The notes beneath the pieces were generated by a model, which worked only from the letters and a program-made list of their open reading frames with translations, had not been told where the DNA came from and made no database searches. A DNA stretch of 64,000 bases from Pilasporangium apinafurcum (Eukaryota; Oomycota; Peronosporomycetes; Pythiales; Pythiaceae): positions 676,281-740,280 of the forward strand of contig BCKE01000011.1 of the NCBI GenBank assembly GCA_001600495.1, given 5' to 3'. Below, piece by piece: positions 22,679-33,500 of this stretch. Numbering within the stretch: position 1 is the first letter of the stretch; each line of letters opens with the position of its first letter. The position numbers were made by a program, and so were the translations under genes.

Positions 22679-24960
22679 ATGCACCTGATGTTCCGCCGCC
22701 GACTATCTTCGTTGGGCACGAGCGCCTCATGGGTGCGCCCAGGATCGCATGACTACTTGAAAGACGTCATTGAGAGCCGTGTGTATGATGTGGCAGTGCA
22801 AACTCCGCTAGTGCATGCAGCGCAATTGTCAAAAGCCTTGCCTGGCAATTGCAGCATCTACTTGAAACGAGAGGTGTGCGCTAAGTAGCTATGGTTGCAA
22901 AGATCCGAATGTATATTTTTTACATAAATTCGGATGCTACTGGTTGTGTATAGGACATGCAACCAACGTTTTCGTTCAATATTCGAGGAGCACACAACAA
23001 GATCGCAAATTTGACAGCATCGCAGCGGCAAAATGGTATTGTTGCTTGTGCCGCAGGCAATCACTTACAGGTGTGCTGGACCGAGTATTATGGATGCATT
23101 GTGTGAATCCCCTTTTACTGAGTATATGATGGGCTGTTGCTTTAGGGAGTGGCGTACTCAGCAGACAAGTTGGGGGTGAATGCGATTATTATCACTCCAC
23201 ATGGCACAACTCATCCTGTAAGCAACTACCGAAAGCACCAGATTTTCAAGCGGATCATTGATAAACTTATGTCGTACGTGTGCATATTGCTCAGTTCTCA
23301 CACGCTGCATCAGAATATGTTCAAGTAAAGGAGCATGGCTCCGATTTTGACGAAGCACTGGTGAGTGCTAATCAATTGTCGAATGATTCATCCTGATGTT
23401 AACGTCACCATTTAAATTGTCGAGTGTAGAAAGAAGCATTTCGCATTGCTCAGACCGAAGGGCGTTCACTAGTTCATCCTTTTGATGACCCGTTAGTCAT
23501 CGCTGGGAATGGAACGGTAGGGTTGGAGATTTTGAAAGAGGTATGTGGCGTGACTGTTGGCATTGCGCATTATCATGTTAAATATCGTATGCAGATGGTG
23601 ATTGTTTCTAAATACAATATGTAGACAGCGGGTCAATGGCCTGATGCCATTTTTGCACCTGTCGGCGGAGGTGGTTTGATTTCCGGTATTGCCGCTTTCG
23701 TAAAAGAAGTGGCGCCATCAGTAAAGGTTATTGGTGTTGAAGCGCATGGCTCGAATTTGTTACAAGCATCTTTGCAGAAAGGCGAACGCGTGACATTCCC
23801 AACGATCAATCGCTTCACCGAAGAAGTTGGGATTCGATCACTTGGAGTGGAGAACTACCGACTTTGCAAAGACCTTGTCGATGATGTCGTTACAGTCTCA
23901 ACGGATGAGATTTGTTCCGCCATCAAGGATATCTTTGGCGATACACGGTCACTTATGGAACCCACGGGTGCTGTAAGTGTCGCCGGTGCTAAAAAATACG
24001 CCCACCTTCGAAATGCGCAAGATGAAAAATACATCGCGATTTTAGCGGCTGCAAACATGGACTTTGATCGATTGCGATTCGTCTCAGAACGGTATGAGAC
24101 GAACCATTCAGCCACGCACACGAAACTCGGTGCTAACCTTTTGCATGATGTTTAGATCGGATGACCGAGAGAGGTTTATGGCTGTTACGATCCCAGAACG
24201 CCAAGGCAGTTTTCAGCGACTATACAATCTGATCTGTGAGTTTGCTATCATTATGGCGTATACCAGCGTTGAATTCGTTTCACTTGCAACTGTCGACTCA
24301 TATTCGTTCCTTCTGCTGCAGATCCACGTAATGTGACAGAATTCACATACCGAATGAACTCTCAAACAGACAAAATTGCTCGCATCTGCATGAGCATCCA
24401 AACTAAAGCCGAGCAGGAATTTGACGAGATCATTGATGCGATCAACTCAGCTGAGGGTATGCACGCCACGGATTTGGTGAACAACGAACTCGCCAAGTCT
24501 CATTTACGCCATTTGGCAGGCGGACGAGCTGAAAATGTACGTGCATTGCACGAGCAGCCTATTCTAAACCAACGGGAGCTAACTATTCACTTTTCTGTGA
24601 CAATACTTTTGTCATCGCAGGTGCCAAATGAGCGATTGTTCCGATTAGAGTTTCCAGAACGTCCAGGCGCATTAAAAGATTTTCTCGACACTCTAGGGTA
24701 AGTCAGTGTTTCGTCTAATAATTGCATATTGAACAACTTGAACGGATTTAACAAATGACTTTGCCATTAGGGAATCGAATGTGCGCTGGAACGTGAGTTT
24801 GTTCCATTATCGCAATCACGGAGCCGATATTGGGCGCGTCTTGGTAGCCTTCCAAGTTCCTCCAAAGGATAATGCGACTTTCAGTGATTTCCTGGATAAA
24901 GTAGGCTTCCGTTTCGTCGAAGAGACTGACAATGTTGCATATACGCACTTCCTCATGTAA
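22679..24960 (+). CDS. ilvA: threonine deaminase (biosynthetic) lacking the PLP lysine
   Basis: Ten exons: 22679-22873, 22954-23070, 23146-23217, 23295-23360, 23430-23540, 23625-24091, 24156-24235, 24322-24536, 24621-24697 and 24771-24960, giving 529 residues with consistent phases. The fold is clear: LKRE, SF-IRGA, AGNH, GVAYSADKLGV, DDPLVIAGNGTVGLEIL, PVGGGG (201-204), and two C-terminal ACT-type regulatory domains (VTIPERQGSFQRL, LEFPERPGALKDFL), as in isoleucine-pathway threonine deaminases. The start has mitochondrial presequence character (MHLMFRRRLSSLG). In the family the lysine of SFKxRGA forms the Schiff base with PLP; here the codon is AAT, giving SFNIRGA (Asn74). The following SAGNHAQ reads AAGNHLQ. 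No frameshift or stop breaks the gene. It may be a catalytically dead or regulatory relative, or carry a base-call error. Confidence 0.88.
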
Positions 24961-26287
24961 AAATATTCAAGAAATCGCTCAGCCCGTAGTTTGGCTTTCA
25001 ACTGCTAATTATCTTAGCCACTTTACATCGCTAACATTACTACCAAGCGCAACGAAAATGTCACCCTAGGTAATAATACTGGAGACTCCAATGGAGTCCA
25101 GCTATCGCCTAGCAACCTATGGCATTAAGGCGACACTTATTTTTTTGTCCTATGTTCTAGCTCTACAAAACTCTGAGGATCTTCTTCTTGTCTGGCGGGT
25201 CCGTACGCTTTGCTCCGCGTGACGGCATCATGCTTTCCGTAGCGGTAGATTGGAGAATGATGAAATTCTATTGTATGCTTACTGGTCCATTACAGAAGAC
25301 CAAATTCGCTAAATTGCGAGTATTTGTGAAAACATTTTCTTGCAAATAGATGATGTGAATGCATTGTTTGAGGTCATCTAATGTACGTCAGGTGTTTGCA
25401 GATATCAAGAATCTCAGCGATCTTGTTGATAGTGAACCCTTGGGTCCGAAGACGAAAATAAATTTGTCGTTCAGCAATTGATCTCATGACTATATATTTT
25501 TGTGGATAAGGGTGACATTCTCGATGCCCTCCGTATTAAATAATAGCTTTACTTTTTGTATCTTCGCCAAGTCTTACTTCAAAGGACAAGATACATGTTC
25601 GTATCTCTGTCAACTCTTACTTCATATTACCATCAACAATCATATGCATTATTGCAATGGAAACAAGAATCGAGATAAGTATAAGGCGCGGCGTAGAGAA
25701 TTGAATTTATGTTCAAAGAAATGTGAAAACTGTTTAGTTACATTTCCTACAGCAAATACTTTTTACCAACACAAAAAAAAGATGTAGTAGTGTCTAGAAT
25801 AATCAATGTCTAGTATTCGAACCGCCACCGTCTTCATTCATCATTAAAACATTCAATTCTCCAACAACAACCAAGACGAGCCACCTATCACATATCGACC
25901 TTCGACCAAAAACACTATCACCACAGCTGCCTTACTTCTACCACTCGAATGGGATGAAACGAAAACAGACGCGACCGAATGCATGACGGACGCCATCACC
26001 ATCACCGTTCAACACAGAAACAACAATCAACTTGATGTCATCCGGTATCCAAGATGTAACATAACATCCGACATTCGACATCCGTCAATCACACACAAGT
26101 ACAACAACTAGCAGTCATCGCTTCCAAATCAACGAAATGCACTACGCATTCTTGCCTAGAAACGTCCTAATCATAACCCCCAGTGACAGTGACAGTGACA
26201 GACTTTCACAACAATCCACCGACCACCACTGCTCTCTAAACCAACACAACGCTACTTGTTTCCAACTTCACAAGCCACAGCAACACC
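24961..26287. other. intergenic region with possible element relics
   Basis: No intact gene. Small features: a near-perfect inverted repeat GACTCCAATGGAGTC near 25084-25098; a helix-turn-helix-like open stretch on the minus strand at about 25380-25486; a 20-bp motif at 25511-25530 that recurs at 26958; and from about 25800 to 26287 a strongly C/A-rich, G-poor + strand with small tandem repeats, probably the leader of the decayed gene that follows. Confidence 0.45.
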
Positions 26288-26725
26288 ATGAATTTCGTTA
26301 CCTTCGTTGTCGCTATCACTACTGGTGTGGCATCCACCAATGCTGCAGTCACTGATGACGTTGCTGCTCTATCCAATCCATCATCCGTCATCTCATCACA
26401 GGAAGCGCTATAAGCGGTCAAGGGACTTGAACTTCCCAAGAGAGTCACGCTCACTAATACTGCTGAGTATATCCCAGAAGCACCACCACAACAACAAATC
26501 GACAAGAAAGAAGTGGATCTTCGCAGTGCGCAATCTGATGACAAGAAGGAATGGTGAGGAGGTTGGGGAGACTGGGGTGGATTTGGACCATACCGCTTCG
26601 GATATACTTGCGGTGACTGGGAAGGATGGGGTTACCCACTCGGTTACTGGAAGGCTTATGGTGCTGGGTTGTACGGAGGTGGCTGAGGACTTGGCATTCC
26701 CTTTGACGATCTCTTCTATTGCTAA
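26288..26725 (+). pseudogene. decayed Gly/Trp/Tyr-rich small secreted protein
   Basis: From the ATG at 26288 one frame encodes a signal peptide (MNFVTFVVAITTGVASTNA) and a short polar stretch, then a TAA at 26411-26413. The same frame stays protein-like (LPKRVTLTNTAEYIPEAPPQ), meets TGA at 26555-26557, continues as a Gly/Trp/Tyr/Phe-rich segment (GGWGDWGGFGPYRFGYTCGD, then EGWGYPLGYWKAYGAGLYGG), meets TGA at 26684-26686 and ends at TAA 26723-26725. Three in-frame stops with no frameshift point to a recently inactivated gene. Both TGA codons stand where TGG (Trp) would suit the repeat. Gly/aromatic-rich small secreted proteins are widespread in oomycetes, so the original product was probably extracellular. 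The break is described here, not repaired. Confidence 0.6.
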
Positions 26726-27562
26726 ATTATCAGCATCGACTGTCGCTTGTATACTTGCATGCTTGGATTGGTCATCTCCAATACCATCGCGCTATGAATG
26801 AATTTCAAGAGTGTGTACGCAGGATGCAGCGTTGTCGTAAACTATCGCTCATTTCTCATTACTACACAATCAACATCCGAGCTTTTTCGTATCGTGTCTC
26901 CTTATTATTACCAAGGACATCGAGAGTGTCACAGTAGGATTTATGTGATGGCAGCAGGGTGCCATTCTCGGTGCCCTTTGTAATAACACCTTGAACTATT
27001 CCTAACACTTTTGATTCGATCACCTGTCATCTTTTGGATACTCTATGACCATCACTCCGAGCGTGCAAGGTTATTTTCGCCAAGATTTTGAACAAAAATA
27101 CATTGTTTCTTTGGATTTTAATAGATTACTGTATAAACCTGTTGTACTAAATGTTCTCTTTGTGTGTTTTTACTTTGTTAACCTTCCCAAAATGATGGGT
27201 AATACTATAAAATCCAAAAGAAGAATAAATAAATATGCGTTAAATAACGGTAAGTAATTTTCGTTGACGGCAAGCCTGGCAGTCGGAAAGAGGAGCGAAG
27301 AAACACACGTGCACAGGTGAGAAAAGGATCGAGTGTGTGTGCAGCCGTGTCCTCCTCTATCAGTAACAAGAAGAAGAAGAAGTCAGAGCGTAATAAATAC
27401 GACGCTCGAAAAAACAAAGCTGTCTGGGATAGTGAAAAACTGAGGAAATCAACGTGAAGAAACCGACGTCGGAAATTTGTGTTGAAGTCGAAATTTCGAT
27501 CCTTCTCTATTGATTTGTGCTCATTCCCCCCTCCATCCAGACGCTTTTTGTGCGGTTAAAGT
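26726..27562. other. intergenic region before the giant HECT gene
   Basis: No gene seen. It contains the second copy of the 20-bp motif (26958-26977), AT-rich sequence near 27100-27250, and an AGA/AAG-rich purine tract near 27366-27382. Confidence 0.5.
27519..27527 (+). promoter_or_regulatory. possible oomycete initiator element
   Basis: GCTCATTCC lies 36 bp before the ATG of the HECT ligase gene and is followed by a pyrimidine tract. It matches the initiator consensus described for oomycete core promoters (GCTCATTYY). The match is short, so this is a moderate suggestion of the transcription start. Confidence 0.4.
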
Positions 27563-30500
27563 ATGGAAGGGAGCCACGATGATGGCAGTGGGCGATCTGG
27601 GGGATGTTCAAAAACTCCCCTGAGCGTCAATGAGAAGAAATTAATCGATGTCTTGGTCCAGGCGTCGGATGCGCGATTTGCGACTGTGCTGAAATGCATT
27701 AAAGGATGGCAATTTGAGGGCCAAGCAAACTTAGCGAATTGGATTGATGTACTTGACAAGATGAAGCGTCTGCTACACCGCGCATTGCAACAATGTCCGA
27801 GGTTACTCGTTGTTAAATCTCCTGCACATTCACTTGATCTTGCACCATCTTCAATTGAGGACGTTGCGCAAGTACATACAGATAGAGACGACGAAGAGTC
27901 GAAGAGTGCAGATAGTTCTAGCAAAGCAAACGTGACAATTGGAAATACTGAAAGCGTGCTGGAGCAGGAGCTGACAGAGCAAGTGTACGAGATACTTCGC
28001 TTTACTGCGATTCTCCTGGAAAACGCAGCCAAAAAGCATGCCTACAATGCTGTTGAGGTGTGTGTACTGGATTTTATGTATATTTTGTCGTGTTTATGAA
28101 AGTAATGCACGATGTTGATGGATATTATTGTGTAGTTGGTGGTTGCATTTTTAGGCGCACGGAATGATCGAATTGTGTTTGAAGCCACCCATGTTCTTGC
28201 AATGTTGGCGCTGCCTCCACAATTGCATCGGCATGCAGTAGATCCAACCATTTCTACAGAAGCTCCAGCATCGCGAAACAGTGTACTACGTCGACGATTG
28301 TTAGCGATTGCGAAAGCTCAGGGTACAACAGGTAGCAGTCTTGATGTCGTCGATTACCTTAATGCTTCAACAAGCATCTCACAGCACGATCAAGTCATAT
28401 TCCAATTTTATGGTGGTCACGAAGTAGCTGAACAACCCAAGGTGGAGGGAAATGGAAGGAATGTTGTGACTATTGCCATCCCATTATATGGTGTCAACAG
28501 CGCCAATACTACCAACGGCCGAGTATCGTCAGATAATTGTCCTAGTGATGCTAGTTTGCGCGGAGATTTGTTTGCAGATGTTGCATACGCGGCAGCGAAC
28601 ACGTTCGAGCACCTTTCTGCACAGTATCACGTCCCAGAAGCGCTCCATTTTCAATTTTTTACAAAAATCAGAGCGTCGTTCGCGGCGCAGAGCAAGTTCA
28701 CCCGCGAATCGAATGTCGTGGAACGATTGTATGCGCTACTTGCGCTTTTTTATACGTTTAGTGAGTCTTGGGATGTAACCAGCTATATTGAACAAAATCC
28801 AGAGCTCACACGCAGCATTGTGGAGCTAATTCGTGTCGAGGTTCGTGAGAAGATTCCTGTTCAAGTCCGTGTCGCAGCATTACAAGTATTGACGGCATTG
28901 GTTCACGACCGTGCTAGTCGTGGTGGTGGAATTGGTGTCCTTGGTCGTCAATCCAATGTATTGTCAGTGCTTGGAGTTGCGAAGGGTTCTCCTCATGGCG
29001 TGCTCCCGTCCCTCGTTCGTTTTTGTATGTCAGAGCTTGGAACAATTACAACAAAACCCAGTCGTTCAAGTAGAGACGTGACTGTTGGATTAACGGGCTC
29101 TACGGATGCGAGTCCAGACGCTAGTATGCAGCCAGCGCCTAGCGAATCAGATAATGATATGGATATGAGTCTGGCGGTAGCCTTTGTCCATGCTACGACA
29201 GATCTTTTATCACCCCAAGAAGCAGAAGTTGTTAGTGGGCCGGTATTTCGTGGTACGCGAGGCAACAGCCAAGATTCAAAACTGTGTTGGGTGGAAGCAG
29301 TTCTTGGTCTACTTACATCGGTCGTTGAAATCCAGTCTGGTGCGGCTGTGCTAACGGAGAATGGTGTCATTCCTTCGCTGCTGCACTCGATCTCGATGCC
29401 TTCAGTAAGTCCCTTTCATACGACAGTGATTACACAGTGCGTTCAGGCACTAGAAATCACAGTGAGCAGTCACTCCGCGGCTGCAGCTCTGTATCGTGAT
29501 CTAAATGGTGTGGGGATTCTAATTGATCGATTAATGGTAGAATGCTCAAGTGTATCGACGACACCTCCCCCGACGTCAATATCTTCTCTACCGGAGTCGA
29601 AAGTGGTTCTTATTGTCGCACTACTTGTAGCTCTGTCAATGTCATTTCATTCCCAAGGAGTGATGAGTGCAGGAGCGACTAGTCGGGTTATTCGAGAAGG
29701 AAGTGTATTGAGCAAGGTGCTGATGAAAGTGTTGGGTCACATTGATATCTTTGGTCCAGTTGTGTTTGCCCAAGCAGCAATACTGATAGCAGACATTATC
29801 AACAATGATCCAAGTAGTATTAATCATGTACATTCAAGTGGTATTGCGGATATTTTGCTGCAAACACTTACTCGGTGGGACGTTACCGAGTTGTATCCAG
29901 AACAAATATCACTTCCACCGTGCTCCGAACTCGTCACGGCGGTACCATCAGTGCTAAATGCGTTATCCCTAACAACGATTCATGCGGAAAAGGTTGCCAA
30001 GTATGAGCCGCTTCTCCATCTGGTGGACATGTTTGCGCTGCCACAGTATCATGAAGATCCATCTATGGATTACTTTCCTGGGGATGTTCCATCAGTTGTT
30101 GGAGCAGGCATATTGGAGATGATGCGTCATGTACCAAGCTTCCAGAATCCAGCAATTCAAGCGTGCGTACAGGCGCTTAAAAAAGTCATTCGATTTGGTG
30201 AAGAGCAAGTTGAAAAATCGCGATGTGCATCGTCCGAGGATATTCATAATGCTGAAAATGCTGTTGGCAATAAGAACTATGTGGTCTTGCTTCGTATGGT
30301 GACACATCTGGCAGATATGCTAGAACCAATCCTATCAAAATCCGACCATGCTGGTTATTTTGCCGATATCGGTGGAATTAGTGCCCTATTGAAGGTTTAT
30401 CAGCTGATTTTACCGTCTACGACTTCATTTTTGGCAAATGCACTCTCAAGTGGCTCGCTTGCGTTAGATGGACCGGATACGATGAGTCATCACCCTGCAG

Positions 30501-33500
30501 CTCATTCCATCACACTCGCGCTTCGTTCATACGCATCACAACAGCCCACAAATATGCTTACATCGATTGTTAAGGAGCTTGGGACCCAATTGGATAATTT
30601 ACAGTCCGCCAGATCTGTTATTGGGCTTCCATGGTACTTGAGTGAGAGTGGAGAAGGTGCAGAAGGAATTTTGTGTTCATTGCCGGATGTTGAACTTGCT
30701 GTCCTATTCGACAAATCAAAAAATACTGACTCTCGTGCCAACAATGACGCTAACGTTGGGAAAATAGCGGCGGTGGGAGCGTATCTGCGTATTCTCGCTG
30801 TGGTAGAATGGCTGAGCTCATTACTGATTTGGACGTTGAACGCGGCTCAAAGCCATTTACAAAGTCGACGCTGGTTTTCTGAACTTTCGTCGAAGTCTAC
30901 GCAACAAGTAATGTCACGTCTGTTTCGAGTGGATCGATCTGTTCAATTTGAGCGCGCAAGTTTGGCAGCTCTACATAAGACGAGACAGCATGGTGAGTGC
31001 CCACGAGTGGATGTCCATGATGTGAAGAACCCGATTCCTGAGTCTGAACGGAAGCCTCCACACAAACATCATTTACAAGGAATATGGAAAGTGGGCTCGC
31101 TACTTTTATTACGATTCACTCTAGTTATGCGAAATCTTTTGCATGGGTATGGGAAATTATTCCTTTCAACACCATCACAACATCGACGCGGAGATGATAG
31201 TGCAATTCCGCTTGCGCCACATGCAGATGCGCTTGCGAAAGTGGTGGTGCAGGTTTTTCGAGATCATCTCGTCTATGTGGTAGAAGAAGCGCGAGCGAAA
31301 CAAATGGATCCATTTGTTCGTCAATACTATATTACCTTCCTGCTCGAAACGATTGTGAAGGTCGTTTTTGATGTGAAGAGAAACCAACCTAATACGCTTC
31401 TGTTGGTCGAAATGTTAAAACCAATCGAAAATACTGTGAATACGAATTCTTCAAGTACAGAAACGAAGGAGTCTGCCAATGATGTTGTAATGGAACAGCC
31501 ACCCGATGGAAGGAGAGTCTATATGGTGGGAGAGCATACTATCTCAGCATCCTCACTGATGGAGATTATCATGAAGATCACCCAGCAGTGCTTTCAGGTG
31601 TGCTTGGACAAAGAATCTCACAGCTCGGAATCGGGGCCATCACGTATGGATTTCACATCCTTTCGCACAGCTGCCAGTGCATTGCGAAAGTTTTCTGATG
31701 TCGAAGCAATATCCATGTCCCCACTAACAGCAGCACTGCTTGTCAGCGAGGAATCTGGTGGAGAGAGTGGGAAAGATTTTGAACCGCGCAAGCTGATCTT
31801 ACAACTTCATAGTATGTGCACTCAAGCACTATTGTCTATCTGGAACCATCCTCGTTTTCCAGCAATGCCTGTTAATGAGTGCATTTTGGAAATTGTTCCA
31901 GTGGCGGTGACTATTTTGAAGAATCGCCTAGATTCTAGTGACTGTCAAGACAGTGATTTCGAGTTCAGTGGCAGTCATAGTGGACGTCGGCTTGGACTTG
32001 GTTTTGGTCGAGACCGCGGAGAAGGTGGCAGAAGCAGCATTGACAGTGAAACGTCTTCACTGCGTACATCGTTGTTTGGTGGTTCACGCAGAGGACGCAG
32101 CGGAAGCAGTCGGCATAGTTTTGTGGTGGATTCTGGAATCGTGGACAGTTTAACAGCCATGGGATTTACTCGCAGTCGTGTCGAGCACGCTCTTCGCAGA
32201 GTCCAAGCGAATAATGTTGAGCTTGCGATGGAATGGATTCTTTCACACCCTGAGGAAGACGGAGACGGAGACGGCGAAGAAGAAAAAGCGAACGAGCATC
32301 ACGATTTGGAAATGGCTGCAGATTCTGGAGAGGATGGTAGCGACAATCGTATGGACGATGATTCGGGTGAAACCAAGCTGGAGAAGGAGCTTATCACTCA
32401 ATACACAACTTTGCGTGACGGGTTTGAACGAATATGTTTTACAATCCTACAAATTCAATCCAGAATCGCAAAGAACACTAAGGTGGATGGGAGCAATGAA
32501 CTTTCTGGATTGTATCCAAATCAGAATCTCGTCAGAGTAGTAGCTGAATATCTCGGAAGTTTGTGTGGTCGATCCGATGTTGAGAGGGACCTTGTTGTTG
32601 GGCGTATCAATACTGCAATACTGGAGTATTTTGAATCATCCACTGTGGAATCAGACGATCAGTACTTGACCATGATGGCTCATTTACTTGCTCTTGTATT
32701 GAAAGCAAATCCCAGCTGTGGAGCTATTTTGCAAAGACAGTCTCCGTCTTGCGTCAATAAGTTAATGTCATCATTAGTTGATTTCGGAGTCTCAAATCCT
32801 GATGGTCAAGTACACGTAAAACCATCTTGTGCTCCTGTGTTGCTGATTATGGATGCAATGGTAGGCGGACAGTCCCAGGCATTTGCATCCTCACTTGCTC
32901 AAGAAGAAAAGGTTGAAAAGCGAGAAAATAATGACGAAGACAATGCATCCAGTGCGATGACGTCAATGGCTTTTCAACAACGATTGATGGAGATATCATT
33001 GGAATTCTTGAAATCCTTTTCGAATTCTTCAGCGCCAACATTGGAACCAACCATTGCCCACGCCATATGGCAGCTACTGGCGCGCCTGACATTGAATTAT
33101 GAGCTGGCAAGCTACTTTTTCAATCATGGAGGAGTTGATGCAATATTAAGTATCACTGATTGTGCAATATTTTCTGGCTACAATGAACTAACTTGCACCT
33201 TGCTATCACAAGTGATGGAATCTCCGGATGTACTGCAGCAAATGATGGAAGAAAAGATTCTACGCGCGATATCCAAGCTGGCGACACGATTTGGTTCACC
33301 AAGCCAAATGCGTATCACTCCACGTGCATTGCTAATGGAAGTTGCACCTGTTGCAGCACGGAACGAAGACATTTTTGTCAAAGCATTGCAGAATTCAGTT
33401 CGAATTCGAAAAACTGAATCTGGCCGAGCATATGTCGTACCAAAAAAGCCAAATAATGTTTCAGATAGCCAAGCAACAACACACGAAGTGTCAGAAGATG

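Noticed and set aside
25800-25900. Possible tRNA on the minus strand, from a GGTTCGAATAC box
   Set aside because: Only a T-loop-like string is present. No D-arm, anticodon stem or acceptor pairing can be built around it.
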